Positions 26,398 to 36,623 of a DNA stretch of 64,000 bases are shown here, one piece after another. Source of the stretch: Rufibacter hautae. Lineage in GTDB: Bacteria > Bacteroidota > Bacteroidia > Cytophagales > Hymenobacteraceae. Positions within the stretch are counted from its first letter, which is position 1; each line of letters starts with the position of its first letter. The stretch is from NCBI RefSeq assembly GCF_008271695.1, contig NZ_VKKY01000002.1, positions 1,178,001 to 1,242,000 of the forward strand. Reading direction: 5' to 3'. The notes below the pieces were generated by a model. It was not told the origin of the DNA. It did not search any database and saw only the letters and a program-made list of their open reading frames with translations. Both the position numbers and the translations under genes were made by a program.

Positions 26398-26434
26398 GGA
26401 GTCCGTACCTTCACTGGTTCGGACTCTTTTTTTT
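26398..26434 (+). terminator. Terminator after secG
   Basis: GAGTCCG (26399-26405) pairs with CGGACTC (26420-26426), followed by a run of Ts. Confidence 0.8.
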
Positions 26435-26440
26435 ACCTCC

Positions 26441-26476
26441 GTTTGAAGGCGCTTTTACCAAAAACAGGCTTAAAAC
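26441..26476. repeat. Dispersed palindrome R1, copy 7
   Basis: GTTTGAAGGCGCTTTTACC then AAAAACAGGCTTAAAAC, 36 nt, between secG terminator and the groES control region. Confidence 0.65.
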
Positions 26477-26497
26477 ATTTTTTCGCCTACCGGCATT

Positions 26498-26588
26498 CTG
26501 ACAAAATTGAGGTTTCTGCCAACGCACGTGTCAGGGTAAGTGAAAGCCTGACAGCCTTCCGCCTGCCACAATACGGCAAGTTTGGCAG
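26498..26588 (+). promoter_or_regulatory. Clustered CTGnCA half-sites upstream of groES
   Basis: CTGACA (26498-26503), CTGCCA (26516-26521), the pair TGTCAGG/CCTGACA (26529-26535 and 26547-26553) and the pair CTGCCA/TGGCAG (26563-26568 and 26583-26588). Six related half-sites in 91 nt suggest a regulator binding region. Confidence 0.5.
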
Positions 26589-26599
26589 ATATGCGCAAT

Positions 26600-26615
26600 T
26601 GGCACAAGAATCGCT
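26600..26615 (+). promoter_or_regulatory. Sigma-54-like promoter of groESL
   Basis: TGGCAC, 5 nt, TCGCT fits the -24/-12 consensus TGGCAC-N5-TTGCW with correct GG-to-GC spacing and one mismatch in the invariant part of the -12 box. It lies about 74 nt before ATG 26689. No TAnnTTTG box was seen in this gap. Confidence 0.45.
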
Positions 26616-26688
26616 AATAGGCTAACCGTCCCGGACAGGCTTGCTGCCGGGCGTAATCGTTAACTTAATCTAATCTTATAACAAACCT

Positions 26689-26979
26689 ATGGCCTTAGAT
26701 CTAAAACCATTGGCAGACAGAGTAATTGTGTTACCTGCTGCGGCTGAAGAAAAAACCAAGTCTGGTATCATCATCCCGGATACTGCCAAAGAAAAACCAC
26801 AACGCGGCGAAGTAGTAGCCGTAGGAGAAGGCAAAATCTCCGATCAAGGTGTTTTAGTAAAGTCACAGTTAAAAGTTGGCGACCAGGTATTATACGGCAA
26901 ATACGCCGGCACCGAAATCTCCCTGGATGGCGCAGATTACCTGATCATGCGTGAATCTGACATCCTGGCGGTTCTTTAA
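26689..26979 (+). CDS. groES: Co-chaperonin GroES
   Basis: A 96-residue co-chaperonin. [12 protein letters not shown] at the start, the mobile-loop region [30 protein letters not shown] and the C-terminal [16 protein letters not shown] are diagnostic. It caps the GroEL ring for ATP-driven folding in the cytoplasm. groEL follows after 42 nt, forming the usual operon. Control probably acts through the region at 26498-26615. Confidence 0.97.
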   Translation: MALDLKPLADRVIVLPAAAEEKTKSGIIIPDTAKEKPQRGEVVAVGEGKISDQGVLVKSQLKVGDQVLYGKYAGTEISLDGADYLIMRESDILAVL

Positions 26980-27021
26980 TCATTCAATCTAATCATCAAC
27001 CATAATCTATCATAAGAAGCT

Positions 27022-28665
27022 ATGGCATCTAAAAACATCACTTTCGACGTAGACGCGCGCAATAAGATTAAAAAAGGCGTGGACACTCTGGCGAACGCCG
27101 TGAAAGTAACTTTAGGCCCTAAAGGCCGCAACGTAATTATCGATAAGAAATTCGGTGCTCCTAGCATCACCAAAGACGGTGTTACGGTTGCCAAAGAAAT
27201 TGAACTGAAAGACGCCGTGGAGAACATGGGTGCTCAGTTGGTGAAAGAAGTAGCTTCCAAAACCGCTGATATGGCCGGTGACGGAACTACCACTGCTACT
27301 GTATTAGCCCAGGCTATCTACACAGCCGGTTCTAAAAACGTAGCGGCAGGTGCCAACCCAATGGACCTGAAGCGCGGTATTGACAAAGCCGTTCACAAAG
27401 TGGTTGAGAACCTGAAAGCTCAGTCCAAGAAAATCGAGAACTCTTCTGAAATCGCTCAGGTAGGTACTATCTCTGCCAACAATGACAGCGAAATCGGGCA
27501 GATGATCGCCGATGCCATGGACAAAGTGGGTAAAGACGGCGTAATCACCGTAGAAGAGGCAAAAGGTACTGAGACCGAAGTGAAGACTGTAGAAGGTATG
27601 CAGTTTGACCGCGGTTACCTGTCTCCTTACTTCGTGACCAACCCAGAGAAAATGGAAGCCGAGTTTGAGAACGCGTACATTTTGATCTATGACAAGAAAG
27701 TTTCTACCATGAAAGAATTGCTTCCGGTATTGGAGCAAGTGGTACAAACTGGAAAAGCGTTGGTAATCATCTCTGAAGATGTAGACGGCGAAGCTTTGGC
27801 TACCCTGGTAGTAAACAAACTGCGTGGATCTTTGAAAATCGCGGCGGTCAAAGCCCCAGGTTTTGGTGACCGCAGAAAAGCTATGTTGGAAGACATCGCT
27901 ATCCTGACAGGTGGTACCGTGATCTCTGAAGAGCGTGGTTACAAACTGGACAACGCTACCCTGGACTACTTAGGTCAGGCGGAGCGCATCATCATTGACA
28001 AAGACAACACTACTATCGTGAACGGTCGTGGTGAGAAAGACGGCATCACCGCCCGTGTGAACGAGATCAAGTCTCAGATTGAGAAAACCACTTCTGACTA
28101 CGACAGAGAAAAACTGCAAGAGCGTTTGGCTAAACTGTCTGGCGGTGTGGCTATTCTTTACATTGGTGCCTCTACTGAGGTGGAAATGAAAGAGAAGAAA
28201 GACCGTGTGGACGATGCCTTGCACGCGACAAGAGCTGCCGTGGAAGAAGGTATCGTCGCTGGTGGTGGTGTGGCCCTCATCCGTGCTATTGAAGCCCTGA
28301 GCGAAGTGGATACCCGCAACGAAGATGAGAAAACAGGTGTGCAGATTATCCGCACAGCTTTGGAGTCTCCTTTGAGAACGATTGTAGCTAACGCCGGTGG
28401 TGAAGGTTCTGTGATTGTAAACGAAGTACGTGCCGGTAAAGCTGATTTCGGTTACAATGCCCGTGACGACAAGTTTGAGAATATGTTCGCGGCTGGTATC
28501 ATTGACCCAACCAAAGTTACCCGTCTGGCCCTGGAGAACGCTGCTTCTGTAGCCTCTCTGTTGCTGACTACTGAGTGTGTGATTGCTGACGAGCCTGAAG
28601 AAGGTGGTGCTGCAGCCGGTGGCGGAATGCCAGGTGGTATGGGCGGCATGGGTGGCATGATGTAA
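27022..28665 (+). CDS. groEL: Chaperonin GroEL
   Basis: A 547-residue 60-kDa chaperonin of normal length. Hallmarks include [21 protein letters not shown], the ATP-site sequence [15 protein letters not shown], and the [18 protein letters not shown] region. The flexible tail ends in repeated GGM units (residues ~530-547). Forms the double ring that folds proteins with GroES. Codon use is richer in T at third positions than neighbouring genes, in keeping with high expression. Strong terminator follows. Confidence 0.98.
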   Translation: MASKNITFDVDARNKIKKGVDTLANAVKVTLGPKGRNVIIDKKFGAPSITKDGVTVAKEIELKDAVENMGAQLVKEVASKTADMAGDGTTTATVLAQAIYTAGSKNVAAGANPMDLKRGIDKAVHKVVENLKAQSKKIENSSEIAQVGTISANNDSEIGQMIADAMDKVGKDGVITVEEAKGTETEVKTVEGMQFDRGYLSPYFVTNPEKMEAEFENAYILIYDKKVSTMKELLPVLEQVVQTGKALVIISEDVDGEALATLVVNKLRGSLKIAAVKAPGFGDRRKAMLEDIAILTGGTVISEERGYKLDNATLDYLGQAERIIIDKDNTTIVNGRGEKDGITARVNEIKSQIEKTTSDYDREKLQERLAKLSGGVAILYIGASTEVEMKEKKDRVDDALHATRAAVEEGIVAGGGVALIRAIEALSEVDTRNEDEKTGVQIIRTALESPLRTIVANAGGEGSVIVNEVRAGKADFGYNARDDKFENMFAAGIIDPTKVTRLALENAASVASLLLTTECVIADEPEEGGAAAGGGMPGGMGGMGGMM

Positions 28666-28696
28666 TCTGTCCCTCAGCGTACGCTGAACATATAAG

Positions 28697-28731
28697 AAAG
28701 GCCCCGGTTGTTGAACCGGGGCCTTTTCTTT
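28697..28731 (+). terminator. Terminator of groESL
   Basis: AAGGCCCCGGTT pairs perfectly with AACCGGGGCCTT around GTTG, then TTCTTTTT. Confidence 0.9.
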
Positions 28732-28740
28732 TTACTATCC

Positions 28741-28774
28741 ATTTAGGTCTGATTTTCTAAAAACAAGCCTAAAA
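28741..28774. repeat. Dispersed palindrome R1, copy 8
   Basis: ATTTAGGTCTGATTTTCT then AAAAACAAGCCTAAAAG. Confidence 0.65.
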
Positions 28775-28781
28775 GAAAAGA

Positions 28782-29375
28782 CTATTTCACGACTTTGATC
28801 TTGATCTTGATTTCATGTGGCGCCGTCTCATCTCCCCCGAAATACGGGTACAGCTGGTAGCCTTTTCCTTCTCCGGTGCAAGCCCGGTCATGCTCTACCG
28901 TCTTTTCTCCCACCTTGTAGATGTACTTGGTATCGGTGAGGGTAAGTTCGCAGGTATAAGTTTTCTTCAGGTCAATGGCCGTGATGAAGGTGGAGGTGTT
29001 CTTGCTTCCTTTGTAAGAGTAAGCGTGCAGCTCCAGTTTGTTTTTGTACCAGCGCCAGCCAAAGCGCGCACTGTTATCATGGTGGAACGTACCGCAGTCT
29101 GACATACCGAATAGTTTGTTTATGTCGGCCTGGTTGTTGGGGTCTTTGGTGCTGTAAATGGCGGTAGAGTCAAAAGCCACCTCAAACCTCATAGTATTGG
29201 CGGTGATCAGTTTCAGAGGATTGGTTGTTTCATGTCCGCCCATGTTGATTACGTAGGTGGTACCTTCTTCTACCTCGGGGTTTTGGGGTTTTATAGCATC
29301 TTCCACTACTTCACAGGACAAAAGCAGGAAGGGCATTGCCAGCAGCAATGGTACTTTGTTAACAATGGATTTCAT
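28782..29375 (-). CDS. Lipoprotein of unknown function, probable beta-sandwich
   Basis: A 197-residue lipoprotein: signal VPLLLAMPFLLLSC with lipidated Cys21. The mature part alternates short strand-like segments (MRFEVAFDSTAIY, KLELHAYSYKG, CELTLTDTKYIYKVG, PHEIKIKIKVVK) with GGDETAPH before the last strand. This suggests a jelly-roll or concanavalin-like sandwich, but no catalytic residues can be named. Cys96, Cys142 and Cys165 could give a disulfide. Monocistronic, converging on groEL. I do not recognise the family. Confidence 0.65.
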   Translation of the reverse strand: MKSIVNKVPLLLAMPFLLLSCEVVEDAIKPQNPEVEEGTTYVINMGGHETTNPLKLITANTMRFEVAFDSTAIYSTKDPNNQADINKLFGMSDCGTFHHDNSARFGWRWYKNKLELHAYSYKGSKNTSTFITAIDLKKTYTCELTLTDTKYIYKVGEKTVEHDRACTGEGKGYQLYPYFGGDETAPHEIKIKIKVVK

Positions 29376-29492
29376 GGGTTTAGATAGGTTGTCGCAATTT
29401 ATGCAAGCGCAACCGCATCTAAAGGCTTATGGTTCGGTTTTCTTTGAACTTAGCTAAGATTCAGGTTTAAGTGAAATGTAAGGAAAGATAGG

Positions 29493-30335
29493 TTACATGT
29501 TTTCCGGCTCGTAGCACATATTGTACAGATCTTCCATGGTGCCGTTGAAAACGTTCAGGTCCAGGTTGCCCTTCACACCTTTTAGCTTGCCCCTCTCCGT
29601 ATGCTGCCAGAAGACCCACTTGTGGTCGGCCACCTGGTGGCTCTTGTCTGGGTTGTAATGCGCAATCCAGAGAGGGTAATCGTCAAAATGGCCCGCCAGG
29701 TGCTTTTCATAAAAAGCGTAATTGGTGTAGATGATAGGCTTGAGATCATACTTCTCCTCTACTACATCCAACCAGAGCTGCACCCCGGCCCGTATCTCCT
29801 CGTCTGACTGGTGGTTCGTGACCTCCACATCCAGTACCGGTGGTAAGTCGCCGGCTTCCAGCTTTACTTTTTTCAAAAAGCTTCTGGCCTGCTCCTCGGC
29901 ATCGCGGGCGGGCAGAAAGAAATGGTAAGCCCCCCTGAGCACATCGTGCTTCTTGGCCTGTCGCCAGTGCCTGGCGAAGTACCGGTCCTGGTGGGTGATT
30001 CCTTCGGTGGCCTTGATGAAGGCAAATTTGATCTTCTGGGACTTAACCGCTTTCCAGTCTATCTGCTGCTGGTGATGTGAAATATCCAAGCCTGTCACCT
30101 CGTACCCCGCCGGGCTGAAGGTTGACATGGTATTGGTCTGAGTGGCCTCCTCCACCTTGTGGCGCAGGAACGCCAACCGGCCCCCTTCCTTGAAGTATTC
30201 AATGCCCAGGCACAGCACCAGAAAGGCCCCTACTCCCAAAGACAGCGGCTTCCACCAGGTACCGGAGGGCGTCTGCTTTTTGCGGGTGTTTGCTTTAGCG
30301 GTTCGTTTACGTGGGGCCACAGGCTCTTTCTTCAT
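29493..30335 (-). CDS. GH25-family lysozyme with N-terminal membrane anchor
   Basis: A 280-residue protein. A basic N-terminus (KRTAKANTRKKQ) is followed by one membrane segment (WKPLSLGVGAFLVLCLGIEYF, ~28-48) and a glycoside hydrolase 25 domain from ~80. GLDISHHQ gives the conserved Asp84. FAFIKATEG and GAYHFF are family motifs. PPVLDVEV supplies the catalytic Asp169-x-Glu171 pair. PIIYTNYAFY and LWIAHY follow. GH25 enzymes cut the N-acetylmuramic acid-N-acetylglucosamine bond of peptidoglycan. The anchor places the enzyme on the periplasmic face, suggesting cell-wall turnover rather than attack. No phage genes nearby. Confidence 0.88.
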   Translation of the reverse strand: MKKEPVAPRKRTAKANTRKKQTPSGTWWKPLSLGVGAFLVLCLGIEYFKEGGRLAFLRHKVEEATQTNTMSTFSPAGYEVTGLDISHHQQQIDWKAVKSQKIKFAFIKATEGITHQDRYFARHWRQAKKHDVLRGAYHFFLPARDAEEQARSFLKKVKLEAGDLPPVLDVEVTNHQSDEEIRAGVQLWLDVVEEKYDLKPIIYTNYAFYEKHLAGHFDDYPLWIAHYNPDKSHQVADHKWVFWQHTERGKLKGVKGNLDLNVFNGTMEDLYNMCYEPENM

Positions 30336-30423
30336 TTCCCAACTACTAGATCAAGGCACAAGATGTGCTGCTTTCTACTCTCTACAAATTTACCAATTTC
30401 TTCTCACCAATATGGCCTCACAT

Positions 30424-30458
30424 AAAAAAGCCTTTGCCGCTTTTGGCGGCAAAGGCTT
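30424..30458 (-). terminator. Hairpin terminator of the POT transporter gene
   Basis: GCCTTTGCCGC pairs with GCGGCAAAGGC around a 5-nt loop. Read on the minus strand it ends in a T run (the AAAAAA at 30424-30429), downstream of the gene at 30480. Confidence 0.85.
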
Positions 30459-30479
30459 TCAGATCACAGTGGGTTACTG

Positions 30480-32063
30480 TTATTGGATACCGTGCATTTT
30501 CTTTTTCAGGGTTCCGTTCAGGCCCAGCATAACAAGCCCGGCCAGCATTGGAAGAATGGTGAAAATGAGGAAAAACACGGTGATGGAATAGTTCTCAATG
30601 ATTGGGTCAATGAAGGAACCGGTCAAACCTGCCAGGTAGTTGGCCACGAAGTTGGCGATAAACCAGATCCCGAACATCAAACCTACCAGTTTGGGAGGTG
30701 ACAGCTTACTCACGTAAGACAAGCCTACCGGAGAGATGCAGAGTTCACCCATAGTATGGAAAAAATAGGCCAGAATCAGCCAGATCATACTCACTGATGC
30801 GGTCTTGGCACCCTGCGGAATAGAAAGGCCACCATAGGCTAGAATCCCGAAACCTAGGCCTAACAGGAACAAGCCAATCGCAAACTTCACCGGACCGGAC
30901 GGGTTGAAACGGCTTTCCCAGATTTTAGAGAAGATAGGTGCGCAGGAAATGATAAAGAACGAGTTCAGAATCTGGAACCAGGAAGCAGGCACCTCTGTGG
31001 CATCTGAGCTGAATTCACGTTGCAGCATCCAGATGATGATACCCCAGATAATCACAAAGCTTAGGCCCAGGAACAGGTTGGAAAAAGGAATGCTCTTATA
31101 GGTTTGTTTGAAGAGGTTACCCAGCACTAAGGTTAAGATCAACATAGGCACCACCACCAAAGTGGCGTTGGCCCACTTGAAGATAGTACCACTACTGCCT
31201 ACCAACACCCGATTGGTGTAATCTGCGGCAAAAATGGTCATAGAACCACCCGCCTGCTCAAACGCCATCCAGAAGAAAATCACAAAGAATGCCAGAACCG
31301 AGATCACAATGATTCTGTCTCTTACTACATGTGCCGGCTCTTCAACCGTTTTCACCTCGGTTTCGGCTCCAGTGTTTATCTGGTTTTTAGTGGCCAAGCC
31401 AATGTTCCCGAAGAGTTTTTTAGAGAAGGCAAACTGCAGCATGCCAAACAGCATGAAGATACCCGCCAGGCCAAAGCCCCAGCTCCAGCCTACTTTCTCC
31501 CCAATGTACCCGCAAAGCAGAATTCCAAGGAAAGCCCCTGAGTTGATGCCCATATAGAAGATAGTGTAGGCAGCATCTTTTTTAGCCGGGTTCTTGGCGT
31601 ACAGCTGACCCACCATGGAAGAGATATTTGGTTTAAACAACCCGTTCCCCAGAATGATAAGCCCCAGACCTATATAAAAGAACATCTCAGACTCCATGGC
31701 CATACTGGCGTGGCCCAAGGTCATGAGCAAAGCCCCAAAGATGATAGATTTGCGGTAACCCAGGAAACGGTCTGCTATGTAACCACCCGCAATTGGGGTA
31801 AGGTACACCAGACCGGTATAGATACCATAAAGTTGCAAGGCCTCATCACGCTGCCAGGCCCAGCCCCCATTGGTGAGGGAAGACGTTAAGAAGAGCACGA
31901 AAAGCGCCCGCATCCCATAATAACTAAAGCGCTCCCACATCTCGGTGAAGAAGAGCACAAACAACCCGGGAGGATGCCCGCTCTCTAGTTCCACCGGATG
32001 CTCTCCGTAGGGAATGTTATGCTTACTGACTTGGTCATTAAGCGGATGAACTCTCTGAGACAT
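30480..32063 (-). CDS. POT-family proton-dependent di/tripeptide transporter
   Basis: A 527-residue major-facilitator protein with about 13-14 membrane segments. The POT motif EMWERFSYYG (41-50), the signature around GGYIADRFLGYRKSIIFGA and a later CISPVGLSYVSKLSP are diagnostic. It imports di- and tripeptides with protons across the inner membrane. The frame is open upstream to 32243, but that part is not conserved; ATG 32063 (MSQRVHPLNDQ) opens the family's normal polar leader. Monocistronic, divergent from pckA. Confidence 0.9.
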   Translation of the reverse strand: MSQRVHPLNDQVSKHNIPYGEHPVELESGHPPGLFVLFFTEMWERFSYYGMRALFVLFLTSSLTNGGWAWQRDEALQLYGIYTGLVYLTPIAGGYIADRFLGYRKSIIFGALLMTLGHASMAMESEMFFYIGLGLIILGNGLFKPNISSMVGQLYAKNPAKKDAAYTIFYMGINSGAFLGILLCGYIGEKVGWSWGFGLAGIFMLFGMLQFAFSKKLFGNIGLATKNQINTGAETEVKTVEEPAHVVRDRIIVISVLAFFVIFFWMAFEQAGGSMTIFAADYTNRVLVGSSGTIFKWANATLVVVPMLILTLVLGNLFKQTYKSIPFSNLFLGLSFVIIWGIIIWMLQREFSSDATEVPASWFQILNSFFIISCAPIFSKIWESRFNPSGPVKFAIGLFLLGLGFGILAYGGLSIPQGAKTASVSMIWLILAYFFHTMGELCISPVGLSYVSKLSPPKLVGLMFGIWFIANFVANYLAGLTGSFIDPIIENYSITVFFLIFTILPMLAGLVMLGLNGTLKKKMHGIQ

Positions 32064-32215
32064 AAATAAAGGATTAAAGTATTGTTTGTTTAAGAAGAGG
32101 GTTTTACCACAAAAGGTAAATATACCATAATCGCGCCAGAAGGGCAAACCTCCCCCGGGGCCAACCCCCATTTCAATTAATTTTGCAAAAAGGATAACAT
32201 ACGTTAGTTTTTTTA

Positions 32216-32223
32216 TAATTTTG
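32216..32223 (+). promoter_or_regulatory. Possible -7 box for pckA
   Basis: TAATTTTG 60 nt before ATG 32283; a second TAATTTTG at 32178-32185. Neither has a convincing upstream TTG. Confidence 0.25.
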
Positions 32224-32282
32224 AAAATCAAAATTCTTATCAACTCTTCCGTTTTGAAAATTTAAAAATTAAACCTTCCTTT

Positions 32283-33896
<1,614 letters not shown>

Positions 33897-33923
33897 GATC
33901 TTAATTATTTCCTTCACCTTATT

Positions 33924-33955
33924 AAAGCCTTCCATCCTATGGAAGGCTTTTTTTA
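33924..33955 (+). terminator. Terminator of pckA
   Basis: AAAGCCTTCC pairs with GGAAGGCTTT around 7 nt, followed by a T run. Confidence 0.9.
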
Positions 33956-33971
33956 TTTACCGCGTCACCCT

Positions 33972-34011
33972 GAAAGTTTTTGCCGTATTTTTGAGAAATC
34001 GGCTCTTAAAC
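33972..34011. repeat. Dispersed palindrome R1, copy 9, overlapping a promoter box
   Basis: GAAAGTTTTTGCC at the left, GGCTCTTAAAC at the right. The TATTTTTG at 33986-33993 lies in its centre. Confidence 0.5.
33986..33993 (+). promoter_or_regulatory. -7 box candidate for rsmE
   Basis: TATTTTTG, 28 nt before ATG 34021, inside an R1 repeat copy. Confidence 0.4.
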
Positions 34012-34020
34012 TTTACCCTA

Positions 34021-34734
34021 ATGCACCTCTTCTTCACCCCAGACCTGCAACCCACAAACACGTCTTACACCTTGTCTGGGGAGGAGTCCAAGCATTGCGC
34101 GCGGGTGTTGAGATTGGGCCAGGGCGATGCGGTGACACTGGTAGACGGCCGGGGCGGATTATTTGAAGCGGAGATTGCAGAGGCTAACCCTAAGAAGACC
34201 AAATTAAGCATTTTACAAGTTCACTCAGAGTACCAGAAGCGGGGCTATAGCATCCATGTGGCGGTGGCGCCCACCAAGAACATGGACCGCATGGAGTGGT
34301 TCGTGGAAAAGGCCGTGGAGATGGGCATTGACGAGATCACCTTCCTGCAATGCGCCCGTTCTGAACGCAAAAACCTTAATCTAGAGAGGCTGGAGAAAAT
34401 TGCCATCAGCGCCATGAAGCAATCGGTGAAAGCGTATCTGCCTACCCTGCACCCGTTGACCCGCTACGCGGATTTCCTGCAGCAGCCCATTGCTGGACAA
34501 CCGTTCATCGCGCACCTGGTGGAAGGCCAGGAACGACACTCGTTGGCTAAAAGCGTTTCCGGACAGGATACGTACACCATTTTAATAGGCCCGGAAGGGG
34601 ACTTCAGTCCGGAGGAAGTGGCGCAGGCATTGGAGGCCGGTTATAAACCCGTTACATTGGGCCAAAGTCGGTTACGGACCGAAACCGCGGCCTTGGCCGC
34701 CTGCCATACCATTCACGTGCTTCTAGACGTTTAA
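34021..34734 (+). CDS. rsmE: 16S rRNA (uracil1498-N3)-methyltransferase RsmE
   Basis: A 237-residue SPOUT-class methyltransferase that methylates U1498 of 16S rRNA using S-adenosylmethionine. The N-terminal PUA-like part (SGEESKHCARVLRLGQGDAVTLVDG) and the C-terminal knot with IGPEGDFSPEEV and LGQSRLRTETAALAA are diagnostic. Homodimer in the family. ATG 34021 gives the usual MHLFFTPDL start; the open frame extends further upstream only because pckA overlaps it in another frame. The DUF4159 gene starts 27 nt downstream. Confidence 0.93.
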   Translation: MHLFFTPDLQPTNTSYTLSGEESKHCARVLRLGQGDAVTLVDGRGGLFEAEIAEANPKKTKLSILQVHSEYQKRGYSIHVAVAPTKNMDRMEWFVEKAVEMGIDEITFLQCARSERKNLNLERLEKIAISAMKQSVKAYLPTLHPLTRYADFLQQPIAGQPFIAHLVEGQERHSLAKSVSGQDTYTILIGPEGDFSPEEVAQALEAGYKPVTLGQSRLRTETAALAACHTIHVLLDV

Positions 34735-34761
34735 TGTTTTAAGCTTCTTTTCTGAAATACC
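34735..34761. repeat. Dispersed palindrome R1, copy 10 (left half)
   Basis: GTTTTAAGCTTCTTTTCTGAAA, ending at the start codon of the DUF4159 gene; the right arm is replaced by coding sequence. Confidence 0.5.
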
Positions 34762-35427
34762 ATGCAAAAACGGCTTCTTCTCTGGTGTTTGCTTTTCCTA
34801 CTGGCTGCCGGCACATCCTGGGCCCAACGCCCTAGTTTCCGGATTGCCCGCCTCAAGTACGGCGGCGGCGGCGACTGGTACGCCAACAAAACCTCCTTGC
34901 CCAACCTGATCTCTTTCTGCAACCGAGAGCTGAAGGCCAACATCGCGCCGCAGGAAGAGACCGTGGAGCCCGGCAGCCCCGAGTTGCTGGACTATCCTTT
35001 CGTGCATATGACGGGCCACGGCAACGTGATCTTTACGGAGGCCGAGGTCCAGAACCTGAGGAAGTATCTCACCGGCGGCGGCTTCCTGCACATAGATGAC
35101 AACTACGGCTTGGACAAGTTCGCGCGCCGCGAAATGAAGAAAGTCTTCCCCGAACTTGATTTTATTGAGTTGCCCTTCAACCACCCTGTTTATCACCAGA
35201 AATTCGATTTTCCCAGAGGTCTGCCCAAAATCCATGAGCACGACAACAAACCGCCGCAGGGTTTCGGGATTATCTACCAGGGCAGATTGGTGTGTTACTA
35301 TTCTTATGAGTGTGATTTAGGAAACGGTTGGGAAGACCAGTCGGTGCACAATGACCCGGCCGAAAAGCACCAGGCTGCCCTGCGCATGGGCGCTAACCTG
35401 ATCTCGTACGCCTTGACTAATTTTTAG
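34762..35427 (+). CDS. DUF4159 domain protein, secreted
   Basis: A 221-residue protein with signal peptide LLLWCLLFLLAAGTSWA (cleavage before QRPSF, residue ~21). The DUF4159 domain covers the rest: RIARLKYGGGGDWYANKTSLPNL, PFVHMTGHGNVIFTEAEV, GGGFLHIDDNYGLD, and IYQGRLVCYYSYECDLGNGWED. The fold resembles class I glutamine amidotransferase/trehalose-utilisation-like domains, but the function is unknown. In other Bacteroidota, DUF4159 genes lie near MoxR/von Willebrand factor-type envelope gene sets; that context is absent here. Probably read through from rsmE. Confidence 0.85.
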   Translation: MQKRLLLWCLLFLLAAGTSWAQRPSFRIARLKYGGGGDWYANKTSLPNLISFCNRELKANIAPQEETVEPGSPELLDYPFVHMTGHGNVIFTEAEVQNLRKYLTGGGFLHIDDNYGLDKFARREMKKVFPELDFIELPFNHPVYHQKFDFPRGLPKIHEHDNKPPQGFGIIYQGRLVCYYSYECDLGNGWEDQSVHNDPAEKHQAALRMGANLISYALTNF

Positions 35428-35521
35428 CGTAAACGACTATCAACTAGTTATTTATTAGCTAACAGGTTTTTACAAACTTTAAGTGCGTTTCGCATAATTC
35501 AACCGTTTTTAAAATCATAAA

Positions 35522-35562
35522 TAGAAAAGGGCCAGTTGCAAAAAGCAGCTGGCCCTTTTCTA
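35522..35562. terminator. Bidirectional hairpin terminator between DUF4159 gene and wrbA
   Basis: AAAAGGGCCAG...TGC pairs with GCA...CTGGCCCTTTT; A-rich left and T-rich right flanks serve both convergent genes. Confidence 0.8.
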
Positions 35563-35585
35563 TTATAGGTCTTGGCTTGTTCAGG

Positions 35586-36212
35586 TTAGCCTTGCACGCC
35601 TTGTGTTAAGCCTTGTTTCACCCAGGAGGCAACCATTACCGTACGTCTGGCTTGGTGCTCTACAGCGCCGCGGGCGTCTGGAGAGATGCTTCCGTCCTGC
35701 CCTACCGTAACACTGGTGCCATAAGGGTTACCGCCCGCCGGGAAAAGCGACTGATCGGTGTAGCCGGGTGCGGCGATGATGGCTCCCCAGTGGTACATGG
35801 TCGTGTACAGGGCCAGCGTAGTAGCCTCTTGCCCGCCGTGCGGGTTCTGGGCGGAGGTCATGGCGCTCACCACTTTGTTAGCCAGTTTGCCATGGAACCA
35901 CAAGCCGCCGGTACTGTCCAGAAATTCTTTCAGCTGCGCCGGCACGTTTCCGTAACGCGTGGGCATACTGAAGATGATGGCATCGGCCCATTCTAGATCA
36001 TCCAGTGATACCACCGGTACATCTCTAACGGCCTCAGTATGCGCTTTCCAGGCTGGGTTCTTTTCAATGGCCTCGGGCGGAGCCAATTCCTGAATCCGGA
36101 GAACCTTCGCCTCGGCGCCGGCGGCTTTGGCACTTTCCGCGGCCCACTGAGCCAGTTGGAAATTTGTACCGGTAGCGCTATAATAGATGACCGCTAATTT
36201 TACATTTGCCAT
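35586..36212 (-). CDS. wrbA: NAD(P)H:quinone oxidoreductase, WrbA type
   Basis: A 208-residue flavodoxin-like protein. The FMN phosphate loop YYSATGTNFQLAQWA (10-24), the segment SMPTRYGNVPAQLKEFLDSTGGLW (~82-105) with the family's PTRYGN, and SAQNPHGGQEAT (~117-128) are WrbA hallmarks. The enzyme reduces quinones by two electrons, a protective role in the cytoplasm. ATG 36212 (MANVKLAVIYYSATG) is chosen; the open frame continues upstream to 36371 without similarity to the family. Monocistronic. Confidence 0.9.
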   Translation of the reverse strand: MANVKLAVIYYSATGTNFQLAQWAAESAKAAGAEAKVLRIQELAPPEAIEKNPAWKAHTEAVRDVPVVSLDDLEWADAIIFSMPTRYGNVPAQLKEFLDSTGGLWFHGKLANKVVSAMTSAQNPHGGQEATTLALYTTMYHWGAIIAAPGYTDQSLFPAGGNPYGTSVTVGQDGSISPDARGAVEHQARRTVMVASWVKQGLTQGVQG

Positions 36213-36590
36213 AATTATATATAAATGGTTAGAAAATGTGAATGCACTTCCTGAGTCCTGGCTTCTCGCCAGCACATGTCGTTTTCTATACGGGGTTATG
36301 TACCTACAGTTATTTTGAATCAGGTTTAAACTGGTCATACTCTTATAGTTGCAACCAAGCAGGTCTTGCAAGCGAGCGGTGACTGAACACTTTCGCCGAT
36401 CTCAGGGTTATGTCTTCCAACTTAGGTGGACATAGAAGGCAGGAAGATAAGTTGGTACAAGGAGGTTTAAGGACGAGGTTCTGCCGGCCCAATTGATTTC
36501 TGATTTGAAGCTAGTTTCCGGAAAATGGCCCTAAAACAAACATCCTCCTCAATCCAGCTCCTGAATTGTTTAACTCAACACTCTTTTTTG
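36213..36590. other. Intergenic spacer between wrbA and smc, no gene seen
   Basis: About 410 nt between divergent genes. It holds one R1 copy near 36502 and no frame longer than about 20 codons with a credible start. Confidence 0.5.
36502..36537. repeat. Dispersed palindrome R1, copy 11
   Basis: GATTTGAAGCTAGTTTCC then GGAAAATGGCCCTAAAAC, 36 nt with a perfect TTTCC/GGAAA centre. Confidence 0.75.
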
Positions 36591-36598
36591 TATTTTTG
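36591..36598 (+). promoter_or_regulatory. -7 box candidate for smc
   Basis: TATTTTTG, 26 nt before ATG 36624. A TTG at 36566-36568 is 22 nt upstream, slightly too far. Confidence 0.4.
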
Positions 36599-36623
36599 AA
36601 GTTGGGGTCGGGTTTTCTGGCCG

